Under the pieces are notes generated by a model, which searched no databases, was not told the origin of the DNA, and saw only the letters and a program-made list of their open reading frames with translations. 64,000 nucleotides of DNA from Populus alba. Lineage: Eukaryota > Streptophyta > Magnoliopsida > Malpighiales > Salicaceae. Below are positions 25,674-37,604 of the stretch, in pieces. The stretch lies in NCBI RefSeq assembly GCF_005239225.2, contig NC_133284.1, positions 54,133,416 through 54,197,415 of the forward strand. The letters are read 5' to 3'. Position 1 is the stretch's first letter; each line of letters opens with the position of its first letter. Made by a program: the position numbers and the translations under genes.

Positions 25674-25930
25674 GAGCTTCTTTCATTTCATTCTGTATTC
25701 CCTTCCTGATAGCACTAAAGCCATTAAGAATTACTAGACACGCAAGGGGGAGAGCTTTTATCACTAAATTATAAAACAGAAATCAAAATCATAACTTTTT
25801 GTCACAAAAAGAAGAATTACTCACCTTGAATGAGGGGGCTTAGTGCAGGGGTTTTTGGTTTTCTTCGTGGGGTTTAAGATTGTATTGTACAAGCAAAGAG
25901 ATCGACATGTCGTTTTGGTAAATGCGTAAG
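25674..25930 (-). promoter_or_regulatory. PPR gene 5' leader with likely intron and small upstream ORFs
   Basis: Reading leftwards, a donor 'caag|gtgagt' lies at 25825/25824 and an acceptor 'gctatcag' ends at 25706, suggesting a 5' UTR intron before the 25705-25660 exon. Within that exon, upstream of the main ATG, sit a minimal ATG-AAA-TGA and an overlapping ATG in another frame. The second would continue across the splice for 23 codons. Both could lower translation of the PPR message. Inferred from sequence only. Confidence 0.45.
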
Positions 25931-27460
25931 TGAACGAAAGAGGAGTTAGGGAGTCCTTTTTTCAATCAGGGATCCTTTATTTAATTACGTGGCGGATGTT
26001 TAGACGTTGATTTGGATATAATTGACAGGTGGGAATTTTTTTTATAGGAAAATTAAGATTATAAAGTTGGTGGAGAGAGGGCTGCTTGTTTTAAAAATGT
26101 GTTTAATTTAAAAAATATATATTTGATTTTTGAAGTGTTTTTTAATAATTTTAATTTATTGATATTAAAAATAAAAAATATTTTAATATATTTTTAAATA
26201 AAAATATTTTTTTAAAAAATTCCTTCAATCACAATGGCATGTGATGTTTGGATGATATAAAAAAGGGAAGAGGTACTACTTGTGATCTTTTTACTCTTGG
26301 CTGCAGAAAAAATAATCCTCTTAATTTGTAAGAAAAGAACCCTTTTTAGTGCACGTAATATCTATTTACTTTAAGTTGATTTTGTTTTTTTATCATTAAA
26401 TTAATTTTTTTTTAAGAATTAAAATTCTCTCATAAAAGAACATGGTTTCAAAAAATAAGATAGAATTAAAGAGAGAAGCTAAAACATGTGGGATAACTAG
26501 GGTATATATTCTTTTGTTTACTGTGGATTGTAATAATAAAATGATGATTTTGCCCTTGAAAAAACTCTTAGATTATTGTTTTTTTAGGGGTAAAATAGTA
26601 TTTTCCTTTAATTCATTTATCATTTGAGAATTGTTTCAATGATATCTTTGTCTTTTCATCATGCTTTTACATAATAAAATGACTTTGCTACCTTTAAAAA
26701 AAAAACATTAGCTATAGTCAAGGGTCTTTTCAGACATTTTACTTTTTTTTTTATGTACAATAAAATTATATATTTGATATTGGGGTTAAAAAATCAAGCC
26801 ATTGACACATTGTTGTTGATATCTTTTCATATCTTTTTTTTTTTTTTTTGTAATTGTTGGTTTGGTCAACTGTAATAATGTAATTTACTATTTAATTATT
26901 ATTTTTTAAAATTAAAAAATATTGTTGGCACATGAAAGGCGCCGCACATTGTGGGCGGCACCTTCCAACAATATGCTTCGGTTGTTTTTTTTTTTTTTTT
27001 TTGTCGTGTCTCCTTGATGGGTAGCACATGTCTTTTGAAAATGGTCGGTTATAATTAATAATCTTTTTTTTTTCATTTCTCTATCCTACCCTCAAAACCT
27101 CTCATTGTTGTTGGTGTTTCATAATCTATAATTTTAGTTTTAATTTTGGTCCTTTTCTCTTTTTTTAAATTTTTATTTATTTTCCATTTAATCTTTCAAT
27201 TATAATATATATATAATTTTCAATCCAGTCCTTCTATTTTTGATTTCATATTCTTTTCCTTGGTCCTTTTATCAAAGTTTTTATAGTTTTTAATTTTATC
27301 CTTTAAATCAAGTTTACAATTTTGTTTCCAATAATGATAATATTAATTTTAGTTTGGTCATTTTTCTTTTGATTTCTTTATTTGTTTCCTTTTTCTTTTT
27401 GTTAAAAAATTTATAGTTTTTAATTTCATCTTTCAAATCAAATTTGTAGTTTTTGTTACA
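25931..27460. other. intergenic, AT-rich, no supported gene
   Basis: No gene is seen. A MITE-like repeat fragment lies at about 26085-26228. A short GC-rich imperfect palindrome ('ggcgccgcacattgtgggcggcacc' type) lies at about 26939-26964. T-rich phrases at 27230-27460 recur at about 29400-29560. Confidence 0.5.
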
Positions 27461-27469
27461 ACAATACTA

Positions 27470-27860
27470 ATAATGGTAATTATAGTAGTTGTCATAATAA
27501 TAATAATAGTAATAGTAATAATGATAATGATATTAACAATATTACAAGTACTACTACTAATAATGATAATAACATTAATTATAGTGATAATAATAATAGT
27601 TTGTTATAATAATAATAATAATAATAATAGTGATAATAATTGTAGTATTAATGATATATTTTATGATAATAATAGTGGCAATAATAGTAATATTAGTAAT
27701 AATAAAATGATAATAATAATACTGGTAATAATAGTAATAGTAATAATAATAGTAATGGTGCTAATAATAATAATAATATATAGTAATAGTATGTTATAAT
27801 AATAATAATAGTTATAACAGTAATAATAGCGATAATAATAAAAATAATGGTAACAAGTCC
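27470..27860. repeat. (AAT/AGT)n imperfect trinucleotide array 1
   Basis: About 390 bp of interrupted 'aataatagt' units. ORFs here are Ile/Asn low-complexity artefacts. The left flank 'gtttttaatttcatctttca' resembles the left flank of array 2 (29640-30285), so the two arrays probably belong to one duplicated segment. Confidence 0.85.
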
Positions 27861-29639
27861 AGTTGGTGTTAAACAATGCGAGAAAAATGCAGTAAGAAGA
27901 AAATTTTAGATCAAGATTTAGGTTTTCAAAGTTTCCAGAGGAAGAACAATTGTGCTTGATATATTAATGTATAATCAATGCAGGCTAAACCAAGAGAAGA
28001 AGTGGAATATGACACTTTTTTATTTTAAAAAAATTGTTACATTATCTTACTTGTTTTTAATTAATTTTTTTCCAATTATTAAACTTTAAGAATCTAAAAT
28101 ATTTTCCTTTTAATTAAATTCTAAATTACTTATTACTATATCTTTAATTTTAAAACAAAAGTGCTTATCATTTGATGGTTTCTTTCTTGGGTGATTATAT
28201 CAATGACTTTTCATAAAATTATTATATTATTACTATGTAGTTAATTAACTGGTTACACATGATATTAATTTTATTCTAACTAGATTTAAAAACTTTACTT
28301 TTTTTGAAAACTATTTTTTATTTAATTATATTAACAAAAGCTAAAAAGCGTGCGGGTTTCACTGTAACTCTATATACAGATTATTATGGATTGCTATAGT
28401 GAAATTACCTATTACCCTTGAGTAGAGAAAATTTAAGCCTTTGAGCTGAGGGTTTTTGTGGTCTTTTTCTATGGCTTAGTGGTCATCAAAAGATTATTTG
28501 GGTGTATTTGTCTTTTCAATTTTTTTTAACATGGTAAAAATACTTTTTTTTTTATCCCTAAAGTCAATAAGATTTAGAATTGTTGACAAAGGGTTTTCTT
28601 AACTTTTCACAAGTTTTGTAACAATGAAAATAATTCTCTGCTTCCAAGACCAAAAATATGTTAGGCTGCTGGACAAGGGTGTTTCGGGTTTTTTCACTTT
28701 CCATGTACAATGAAAGAACGTTTGTAACTTTAGAAAAGATAAAAAATAAGCTTTGCTTTTAGGGATATTTTGATATTTTCATATAAGTATTTTGTATAAT
28801 TAAGAGGGTCATGAGAGATGATTTAGTATTTTCATGTTTTGTTTTTAATTTTTTAATTGAAAAGCTACTAGTGCGAGTTCTATACACCTTAGCAAGTGAG
28901 TGGTATCTACGCCATTCAGGTGGTGCATATACACAATTTGGTGGTCAAATCTGGTTATTTGCCATCTCCTTGGATGCTTAGCCATGTCCTCTTTCACATG
29001 GTATGACGTGTATAGGTTCATCGTGGTTGAATTGCTACTGGTGATTGATTTTTTTATTTTTTCTTTTCTTTTCCCTCTCCTGATAGCTAAAGTGCACAAT
29101 TGTCCTTCTTGTTTGTTGTTTTTCAATTTCAGTTTTCATTCTTTGAATTTCTTATTTCATCATTATTCCTTTTATAGAAGTTTTTTTTTTCAATTTTGTC
29201 CTTCAATTATAATTTATCATATGTTTTGTTTTTCATTTCAGTCCTCATTCTTTTAATTTCTTATTTTTTTTATTTTATTTTTATAGTTTCAGTCCTTCTA
29301 AATCTGTTTCTATTTTTGGTTGGTGTTTTAGAATCCATCCCTTAGATTTGATTTTTATTTTAGTAATTTTCTCTTTTGTTAGAGTTTTATTTGCTTATAA
29401 TTTAGTTCTTTTATTCTAATTTCTGTATATGATGTTTTTCAATATGATCATTATACTTCTGATTTCTTAGTTTTTTTCCTTTGTCTTTTTTGTGAGAGTT
29501 TTTATAGTTTTTAATTTTATCATTCAAATCAAATTTATGATTTTTTTCAATGGTAATAATATTTATTTTAGTTTGATATTTGTTTTTGTTTGATTTTTTA
29601 TTTGTTTCATTTACCCTTTTGTCAGAGTTTTTATGGTTT
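27861..29639. other. intergenic between trinucleotide arrays
   Basis: T-rich sequence with recurring 'agtttttatagtttttaatttta' phrases and no supported gene. An ORF at 28900-29256 has no recognisable domain and odd composition, and is not annotated. Confidence 0.45.
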
Positions 29640-30106
29640 ATGATTTTTGTTATTTCAGCAGTAGCAGCAGCAACAGCAACACCACCACCACCAACAACAA
29701 TAATAGTGATAATAGTAGTAATAATAATAATAATAATATTTTATTATAATTATTATAGTGGTTATGATATCAATAATTATGGTGATGATAGTAATAATAA
29801 CAATAATTGTGATAATTATATTAATAATAATAAAAATATTGATCTCTCTTTGGTGGTTACAGTAATAATAATGGTAATGGTAATAGTAATGGTAATAATA
29901 ATAATATTAGTAATAGTAATAGTAATAATGATTGTGATTGTGATAATAATAATAATAATAATAATAAGTGTGCTTATAACAACAACAATAATAATGATGA
30001 TGATAATGATAAGAATAAAAATAATGGTAATATTAGTTATAGTGGTGGTGATAATAATTATAATAATAGTATAAACAAATATAATAATAGCGATGATAAT
30101 AACAAC

Positions 30107-30151
<45 letters not shown>

Positions 30152-30285
30152 TATTACTTATTAATAATAGTAGTGATGATGGTAGTTGTAATGTAATGAT
30201 AATGATAATATTAGTAATGAAAATAATAACGATGAGAATAATAATTGTTATAATAATAATGATGATAATTTATTATTCGATACTA
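29640..30285. repeat. (AAT/AGT/GAT)n imperfect trinucleotide array 2
   Basis: About 640 bp. It opens with (CAG/CAA/CAC) units and then becomes a long 'aataatagt'/'gataat' array with a pure (AAT)n core at about 30107-30148. Confidence 0.88.
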
Positions 30286-30791
30286 GATTACTGAGAATTG
30301 TGTTTCACTGTTTTTCTATGTATGGTATTTTTGACCTCATATCCCGGATTGCTGAGAATAATAATTATCTTTTATTTTTTACCTTAATTTTTTATTTTAT
30401 TGTTTAACATTATTTTTTTTAAATAAAAAAGTTATTTAAGTTTCCTTTAAACCTATTAAATAAACCAATTCATATCAAGTTAGCTCTTAAAGATTTATCG
30501 TCTTGCTTGAGTTTATAGCATTGCAAAAAAAACCTTTGTGCTCTTAATAATTGTTTTTTTAACGTTTTTTAAAAACAAGTTTAGCCCTCAATGGAGTGCA
30601 AACAAATGAACTAGTGATAACAAAAAATAGTGTTCATGTTAAATCAACTTATTAAAATTTGAAAATAAGTTTTTATAATAGGTTGTACAAAAAGAACACC
30701 TGTTGATATGATAAAAAATATTTATATTATCTTATTAAAGAACAAAATAAGAATTAAGTGGAATTCAATGAAATAATATTTAAAAATATTC

Positions 30792-30794
<3 letters not shown>

Positions 30795-30845
<51 letters not shown>
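30795..30845. repeat. (TA)n microsatellite
   Basis: About 50 bp pure TA run, with a shorter counterpart at 46551-46581 in the inverted copy. Confidence 0.95.
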
Positions 30846-30847
<2 letters not shown>

Positions 30848-31211
30848 AAATGGTAAAAGGCACAATGTGGAAACCATAAAATGACAAATTCACATAATCT
30901 GAACAATTCATGCATCAACAATAGTCCAAGTATTGGATCTGATCCATATATTGGCCTGAATATGATTCAAATTTAAAATCTTATCTTGTTGGCAAATTTC
31001 ATCTAAACACATAACTATTTAGAATGTAACATAAATCCATAAATAAATATTTACGTTTGAAATCTTATATTGTGAAAGTCTCTTTTCCCTCTTTAATATT
31101 TACCTTATATGTTGGGTACGTTATTATAATTTATAGATTATATGATATAGAAATAAAAGGTATGTAATCTACAAAGATATACCTTTCCATTATTACTCCC
31201 ATAACCTTACC

Positions 31212-31218
31212 TATATAA
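31212..31218 (+). promoter_or_regulatory. TATA box of SCR1
   Basis: TATATAA lies about 98 bp before the SCR1 ATG. It is conserved in context ('ttacctatataaca', then 'caatgggagcat') at SCR3 (46186-46192, minus) and recognisable before SCR4 (51786-51792). Such conservation supports its use as the core promoter. Confidence 0.65.
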
Positions 31219-31315
31219 CATCACAATGGGAGCATATCCTTATTCACTGCATAAAAAAAAAAAGTAATTGGCATTTACATATCTCTAAAGGTATTTTCAT
31301 AGCAAAGAAAGAGAG

Positions 31316-31728
31316 ATGGAGAAGTCTTCATTCAAGCTAACTTTCTTGCTCTTTGCACTCTTAATCATTGTTTCTTGTTAGTCTCTCTCTCTCTCTCTCT
31401 CTCTCCCTCCCTCTCTCCCTCCCCCCCCCCTCTCATATTTAATTCTAATATTCACACACAAATGAATATTATTCTATATCTTTTATTAAAAAAATAAAAT
31501 ATTATGCACTTGTGTTTGTCAGGTTCACATGTAGGAGAAGCAAGAAGCACCGTGATTACATTGCGTTGCAATACAAATGCAGACTGTGCAGGCCAAGGAT
31601 GTTGGTGTATAGGCAAGAAATGCTTGTGTAAGACTTGTATTTGTCAGAACCATAAGTGTGCTTGTACACCTCAATCCTCCTTAAGCGATGCCATCATCGA
31701 AGCTCAAGTAGAAAAACCGGGACATTGA
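31316..31728 (+). CDS. SCR1: small secreted cysteine-rich peptide
   Basis: Two exons, 31316-31376 and 31523-31728. Donor T|GTTAGT splits a Cys codon and acceptor 'tttgtcag' restores it, giving 88 residues. Exon 1 encodes a hydrophobic signal peptide (MEKSSFKLTFLLFALLIIVS). Exon 2 encodes the mature peptide with ten cysteines spaced C-x5-C-x4-C-x-C-x4-C-x-C-x2-C-x-C-x4-C-x-C, plus one Cys at the splice junction. Signal peptide in exon 1 and mature peptide in exon 2 is the layout of plant defensin-like and nodule-cysteine-rich-type genes, but the spacing is not a classic defensin. The CxC-rich pattern recalls metal-binding or knot-like peptides. Role unknown: secretion and defence or signalling are inferred. 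The intron begins with a (CT)n microsatellite. Upstream sequence is shared with SCR3. Confidence 0.8.
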
Positions 31729-32110
31729 TTAAAAGGATCTCTATTAATTTATGCTGGTGCTATAAGCAAATAAATTGTCATGAATAATGTTTTTATTTTT
31801 AAAAAAATAATAATATGGTTGTTAAGGGATTTAAAGAGAAATAGTAAAAATGTTATCTCTTTAATAATAATCTATAATATTTACTAATGAGGTGGTATAT
31901 ATTTGTGTGTGGCCGCATAGTTTTGCATGTTATTTAGTAATTTCATATGGAAATAATTATTGAATAAAAAAATTCATTGGCAATTTTATAATGATTGCTA
32001 ATAAAATTTCTTCTGGGATTTTAAAAGAAATTAAAACCCAACAATGACTTTTCTTAGCTCATTTTCATCTTCCTCTATAAACAAACAATAGCTGGCAACC
32101 CTTCCCCCTC
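31729..32110 (+). repeat. SCR 3' flank shared with SCR2
   Basis: The sequence after SCR1 ('aagcaaataaattgtcatga' through 'ctcattttcatcttcctcta' to the 'ggcaaccc' word) matches 35821-36062 after SCR2. SCR2 has internal deletions. The duplicated unit therefore covers gene plus about 350 bp downstream. Confidence 0.8.
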
Positions 32111-32439
32111 CATACAACGAAATCCAATACCCCCAATCTTGACAAGTCAAGCCACCACAATCTGCCTTATGTTTTATGATTTTATTTTTTATCAAGCTTC
32201 ACTCCACCAAGTAAACAAACTGACTTATTTATATTTTAAATTAATTTATTGATATTTGTTGTAATATTTATAATTTTTTTGTATATTTAAATGTTTTATA
32301 ATGATAATTTTGTTATATTAATATATGATTTGTATTTTAAAATTTGTTTAAGAAAAAAAATTGTTTAAAGTTCTAATGAACGGAGTATTGTTATCAATTA
32401 GAAAAGAAAATGACAATATCAATTAGAAAAGAAAATGAC

Positions 32440-32965
32440 AATATATTAAGATAGCAATATATTAAATTGACCCAAATCAATTCAGATTAACATTTAAAAT
32501 CCACAACCTAATTTATCAAACCATAATAACCTCATAGAAAATAAATCAAAAAACTTATTAAATGTCAATTCTCAATCAACTCAATATTCAAAATTAAAAT
32601 TAAAACAAAAAAAACAAAAACAGAACTCGAGTCAATCTACATTAATTTGCGAAGCCTTGATCATGTGATTGAAATAAACCAATAGAAATTAAATCAAAAC
32701 AAATTAAAAAGTTTAATTTTCAATCAATTCAATATTAAAAAATAAAATTGAAAAAAAATCAATTAAAAAAAAAAGATCCAAGTCAACATAGTTTAACCTG
32801 CCAAACTCTTGACTTGAATCATGCGATTGTAATAATATCATATAAAACAAACTAATTATGAAACTTAATTTTCAATAAACCTAAATAATAAAGGATGAAA
32901 TTGAAAAAAAAATATTAAAAAAAAAACTAGAGCCATCTAATTAACCCAAAAAACTCATGACTCAA
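32440..32965. repeat. A-rich repeat, relative of 2480-4995
   Basis: Three or so degenerate units with 'caa(c/t)tcaatatt', 'aaaattaaaa' and 'gagtcaa(c/t)(c/a)ta' phrases. Non-coding. Weaker match to the larger block in contig A. Confidence 0.5.
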
Positions 32966-33129
32966 ATAATAAGATTAAAATAATCTTAAAAAAACAAACC
33001 AAAATAAATATAAAGCTTAATATCAATAAATATAAGAATAAAATTAAAATTAAAATTAAAAAACATATTGCTCCAATAAACAGTAATTCGTGAATAGAGG
33101 AATAGAAAATTAAAAAACATATTTTTAAT

Positions 33130-33790
33130 AAGAGATGAGACTTTTGCATGGACGTAAATACTAAAAAAACCCACTTGGAGATATTATCCAACATTTTCAG
33201 CGTTGGAGGCTGGAAGTTTTGTCTGTAAAGTAGTGACCAAAACACTCCATCAAGGCAGATCCACTCGTCATTTATCTCCTAGCCAAAAATAGTCTTTCTG
33301 GGGACCATTTATCAGCCAACAAATCAATGTTTCTCCATCATCTTTTTGTCTTGAATGACTTTTTGTAATGATGATGTGTAAAACAATTTCAATTAGTTTA
33401 AAAATAAAATTTATATGTTAGTTAATTATTTAATTTTTTAGTTGTATGAAGGTACTGAAAAATTATCAGGAACTCACATGAAATCCTAGAAAAATCTTCG
33501 AAGAAACATTGTTATAGGTTAAAAATAAGCTCGACACACTGCTTGTATACATGCATCCATGTGGAAAATATTGAGGCACTCGATCGCTACACAGCAGCAA
33601 GGGTACTGAAGTTTTTGTAGCCATTAAAGTATTTGAGTTTATCAACATATAATTTTGAGATATTAATACAAGTTTGACAGTTTTGGCAACATTGACTACC
33701 ATCCATACACTTACCTTCCTTCTATTAATTCCTCCTCTTGCATACTGTTCTTCATCTCCCTTAGAATTTACTATCTTATCTCAATTAACC
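33130..33790 (+). promoter_or_regulatory. CXE1 upstream region, shared with CXE2 and CXE3
   Basis: Phrases such as 'acgtaaatactaaaaaaa', 'ttggaggctggaagttttgt' and 'aacactccatca' recur in reverse complement at 55180-55530 before CXE3. The last 120 bp ('attaattcctcctcttgcat') are shared with CXE2 and CXE3. CXE1 lacks about 110 bp present before CXE2 between 'gttttggc' and 'aacattgactacc'. An open frame extends upstream of the ATG, but it starts with TTG and is treated as leader. Confidence 0.65.
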
Positions 33791-34768
33791 ATGTTAGCTT
33801 CCTCTGTCAAGTTAACAAATCTCGGCGGTTATGTGGAGAATCCAGATGGCTCACTCACTAGAAACAACGCATTTCCTGACGTACCACCAACAGAACAAAT
33901 AACTCCAGGTTCCAAAGAACTTTCGCTCTCGAAAGACATCCCTCTAAACCCCAAAAACAAAACATTTCTTCGTTTATTTCGCCCTCTAAATCCCCCTCAA
34001 AACACCAAACTCCCTCTCATTATTTACTTTCATGGAGGTGGCTTTGTTCTTTACAGCGCTGCAACTCTTGTTTTCCATCAGACATGCAGTGACATGGCTT
34101 CTCACTTCCCCGCTCTCGTCCTGTCTGTTGACTATCGTCTTGCCCCTGAACATCGCCTTCCCGCTGCATATGAAGATGCTATGGAGTCTATCAAGTGGGT
34201 CCAAAAACAAGTTTTGGACATCAACGGCCCTTCTTGTGAACCTTGGTTTAAAGAATACCTTGACTTTTCAAGGTGTTTCTTGATGGGCATGAGTGCTGGT
34301 GGCAATATCGCTTACCATGCAAACTTGCTTGCCTTGGATATTGATATCGAACCCTTGAAAATCATTGGTTTGATATTGAATGTCCCCTATTTTTCTGCTG
34401 TCACCAGGACTGAATCAGAGAAGAGGTTGATCAATGATCCGGTTTTCCCATTGGCTATGAGTGATAAGATGTGGGCTCTGTCTTTGCCTGAAGATACCGA
34501 TCGTGATCATGAGTATTGCAATCCCATTGTTGGCGGGTCTCTTGAAAAGAACAAAATCGAAAGGCTGCCGAGGTGCTTCTTTAGAGGATACGGTGGGGAT
34601 ATACTTGTTGACAAGCAAAAGGAATTGGTGAAGATGTTAGAGTCGCGTGGAGTGGACGTGGTTGCAAGGTTTGATGAGGATGGCTTCCATGGTGTGGAGA
34701 TTTTTGATCCTGCAAAAGCCAAGGCTTTGTATGACTATGTTAAAGAATTTGTTTACACAACTGTTTAA
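33791..34768 (+). CDS. CXE1: plant carboxylesterase (HSL/GDXG family)
   Basis: Intronless, 325 residues from the ATG at 33791, the first in-frame ATG and the position equivalent to that of CXE2 and CXE3. Alpha/beta-hydrolase of the plant CXE class: HGGGF at 81-85 (oxyanion hole), GMSAGG at 166-171 (Ser168), Asp270 in GGDILVD, His300 in GFHG, and [17 protein letters not shown] at 113-129. The triad is complete, unlike GID1 receptors, which lost the His. It resembles kiwifruit AeCXE1 and Arabidopsis CXE8/9 types, which hydrolyse short acyl esters or xenobiotics; the physiological substrate is unknown. No signal peptide is expected, so it is probably cytosolic. It lies between SCR1 and SCR2 on the same strand and is the only uninterrupted CXE of the three. 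Confidence 0.93.
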   Translation: MLASSVKLTNLGGYVENPDGSLTRNNAFPDVPPTEQITPGSKELSLSKDIPLNPKNKTFLRLFRPLNPPQNTKLPLIIYFHGGGFVLYSAATLVFHQTCSDMASHFPALVLSVDYRLAPEHRLPAAYEDAMESIKWVQKQVLDINGPSCEPWFKEYLDFSRCFLMGMSAGGNIAYHANLLALDIDIEPLKIIGLILNVPYFSAVTRTESEKRLINDPVFPLAMSDKMWALSLPEDTDRDHEYCNPIVGGSLEKNKIERLPRCFFRGYGGDILVDKQKELVKMLESRGVDVVARFDEDGFHGVEIFDPAKAKALYDYVKEFVYTTV

Positions 34769-35310
34769 TGATCATAGTGTTGGCTACATCAACCGGAAGT
34801 AAGGTGTCTGGTTTGATCAGTACTGTTTGTCTTGATTATAAGTCGCTTGATCACACGTGAACCCTTCCGGTCTCAAGCATGTTGAAGTACTTCGGTGCAT
34901 GGGAATAATATATGGAGTTGCCAGATTATAATATAAATTAATTCAAGCTTTGTAATGGAGTTGCCTTTTCTTGTAATAAATTTTGTGTGGAAAAGCATTA
35001 ATAATATTATCATTGAAAATAATATAAATTCCATCTTTAAATTTAAAGTTTTTTCCTTTCCAAAATCACCCCAAAGCTAGCCCAACAATTCTTAGAATTC
35101 CAGTCGCTAACAGACTCAAAGAGACCATTTGATTTTATGTGTTCCTACTGGTCCAGTGATGACTAATTTACTATCAACCATAAAAGAGACAGGGAAGAAG
35201 AAAAGAAGAGACAAAAGTAGCAAGGATTTTATATTATTATCTGCATAATCAAGAACAACCTATTGGCTATATTTTATAGCCCACTAAACTTGGAAAGTTA
35301 AACGAAAAGC
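34769..35310 (+). repeat. CXE 3' flank, shared with 42379-43018 and (inverted) 53310-53753
   Basis: Sequence after the stop ('tgatcatagtgttggctaca', 'gttgccagattataatataa', 'gaattccagtcgctaacaga') occurs behind all three CXE copies. Behind CXE2 there is an extra ~110 bp ('gacatttgatataatatcca') that is also present behind CXE3 but missing here. Homology with the CXE2 flank ends at about 35303/43020. Confidence 0.85.
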
Positions 35311-35417
35311 ATTGACGTTACAATGGGAGAGCCTATCCTTTATTCATTGCATAAAAAATAAAACAAGTAATTGACATTTACATATCTCTAAGGTATTTTC
35401 ATAGCAAAGAAAGAGAG

Positions 35418-35480
35418 ATGGAGAAGTCTTCATTCAAGCTAACTTTCTTGCTCTTTGCACTTTTAATCATTGTTTCTTGT

Positions 35481-35529
<49 letters not shown>

Positions 35530-35820
35530 TTCATTCTAATATTCACACACAAACAAATATTATTCTATACCTTTCATTAAAAAAAATAAAATATTATGCA
35601 CTTGTGTTTGTCAGGTTCACATGTAGGAGAAGCAAGAAGCACCGTGATTACATTGCGTTGCAATAAAAATGCAGACTGTGCAGGCCAAGGATGTTGGTGT
35701 ATAGGCAAGAAATGTTTGTGTGATACTTGTTTTTGTCAGAACCATAAGTGTGCTTGTAAGCTTCAATCCTATTTAAGTGATGTCATCATCGGAGCTCAAG
35801 TAAAAAAACTGGGACATTGA
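35418..35820 (+). CDS. SCR2: small secreted cysteine-rich peptide
   Basis: Exons 35418-35478 and 35615-35820 encode 88 residues. The signal peptide is identical to SCR1's and all ten mature cysteines are at the same spacing. Differences from SCR1 are confined to a few residues (for example TCFCQ for TCICQ, and a KLQSY tail). The donor is GTTATT rather than GTTAGT, a weaker site. If the intron is retained, translation runs through the (CT)n tract as a Ser-Leu repeat. The proximal promoter is not the one used by SCR1, SCR3 and SCR4: homology with SCR1 starts only at about 'ttacaatggga', and upstream DNA comes from a CXE 3' flank. Function unknown, as for SCR1. Confidence 0.78.
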
Positions 35821-36062
35821 TTAAAAGGACCTCTATTTATGCCGGTGCCATAAGCAAATAAATTGTCATGAATAATGTTTTTATTTTTTAAAAATAATTT
35901 CATATGGAAACAATGATTGAATAAAAAAATTCGTTGGCAATTTTATTGTGATTGCTAATAAAATTTCATATATGATTTTAAAAGAAATTAAAACCCAACA
36001 ATGACTCTTCTTAGCTCATTTTCATCTTCCTCTATAAACAGACAATAGCCGGCAACCCTCCC

Positions 36063-37100
36063 CCTTCGGATTTGTATTTTAAATTTTTTTCCATGATTCC
36101 ATTTGTTTTTAGATTTTAAAAGTGTTTTGTAAAAGAAGATATTATTTTTTTATTTTAAATTAATATTTTTGATGTTTTTAGATAGTATTGATATGTTGAT
36201 ATTAAAAATAATTTTTTTAAATATAAAAAAAATATTATTTTAATATATTTTTGAACAAAAAAAACTTTAAAAAACAACAAATATTATATTCCTCAACACC
36301 CTCTTAATTTTTGCGTTTTGCTTGACCACTTATAAGAAATCCTATGGTTAGTTAAAATAGTTTTTAACTTTTATACTGAGCTCTGTACATGATGATATAT
36401 CGAATTTTAACTATGTAGAAGCTAAAATAATTAACCTGTTTAATTTATTCATGAACAGCTAAAATCCCATGAACTTTCGCATTATTGCATGCTAAATGCC
36501 AAATCAGTAATTGTTCGTTAGCAAAGCATTCCACAAGTACTTTTCCATTCGAATTGGTATCAACAAGAATCAAATTTATATGAATTTGCAGCTCTCACGA
36601 CTCATCATATGGAATTATATGGAACCTCACCATCACCGGTTAATTAGGGTATTTGATATCAAGACGCTAAGGCAAAGCTACAACAAGAAGTCTTCTAGGT
36701 CCTCCCTCCACGGCGTGCAGCCATCCATGATCACCAAACAGTCCACCATGCAAGTGTTTCCGGTAATCAACAACAACAGTGTTTCTGGTTTTTTATAACT
36801 AGTATTATTATGCTATTATTAAATATACATTATTGTGAAAAAAAAATCTAATTCTTTTTAAATATGTATGTTTAATAGAAATATATATTAAAAATAAAAT
36901 AAAAAAATATATTTTATTATAACTTGTCCATTAGCAACCAAACTTGATGTAAAGAGAGTTATCTTGTCTTGCACACCACTACCACACATAATTTTGATTT
37001 TGTCTTTTATTTTATTTTAACTTCATTGTTTTCATCTATAATTTAATTGTATTAATGTGTGATTTGTATTTTAAAATTTATTTAAAAAGAGAAATCGTTT
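36063..37100. other. intergenic with MITE-like repeat
   Basis: Positions 36105-36290 carry an AT-rich MITE-like repeat copy. An ORF at 36511-36798 has no recognised motif and no start context worth trusting. Nothing else is supported. Confidence 0.5.
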
Positions 37101-37596
37101 AAACTTCTAATGAATGGAGTGTTATTATCGATTAGAAAATGACAATATCATTCTCCTATTATTTTATCAACAGATAATTAAATTTTTAGAGTTTATCAAC
37201 AGATAATTTTGAGATATTAATACAAGTTTGACTGTTGTGGCGTCGCGGAATTTTTCAAAGATAAATGCAAAGAAATAAAAGATAACTCTCATAGACACCA
37301 GCATCTTCAACAAAGGTTGCTGCTCCGTGGTTCCATAAATATTTCAACATTTACTACCAATCCATTCACTTCCCTTCCTTCTATTAATTCCTCCTCTTGC
37401 ATACTGTTCTTCATCTCCCTTAGAATTTACTACCTTGTCTCCACCATGTTAGCTTCCTCTGTCAAGTTAACAGATCTCTGCCATTTTGTGGAGAATCCAG
37501 ATGGCTCACTCACTAGAAACAGCCCATTTCCTGACGTACCACCAACAGAACAAATAACTCCAGGTTCCAAAGAACTTTCGCTCTCGAAAGACATCC

Positions 37597-37604
37597 CTCT
37601 AAAC
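37597..37604 (+). repeat. 8-bp target site duplication, left (CTCTAAAC)
   Basis: CTCTAAAC directly abuts the left end of the hAT element. An identical copy is at 41552-41559. Eight bp is the hallmark of the hAT superfamily. Confidence 0.96.

Larger units (their letters stand above)
30640..31315. repeat. SCR1 upstream segment, inverted partner of 46088-46700
   Basis: The ~0.65 kb before SCR1 aligns closely in reverse complement with the region upstream of SCR3. Shared phrases include 'ttggatctgatccat', 'aggtatgtaatctacaaaga' and 'ccataaccttacctatataa'. Both copies contain a (TA)n run (30795-30845 here), so the whole unit, promoter plus gene, was duplicated and inverted. Confidence 0.85.

Noticed and set aside
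27473..30074. Ile/Asn/Tyr-rich ORFs on both strands
   Set aside because: They are translations of AAT/AGT microsatellite arrays.
33674..33790. Signal-peptide-like extension upstream of CXE1
   Set aside because: The extension starts with TTG, has no ATG, and is not conserved as protein in CXE2 or CXE3; it is leader sequence.
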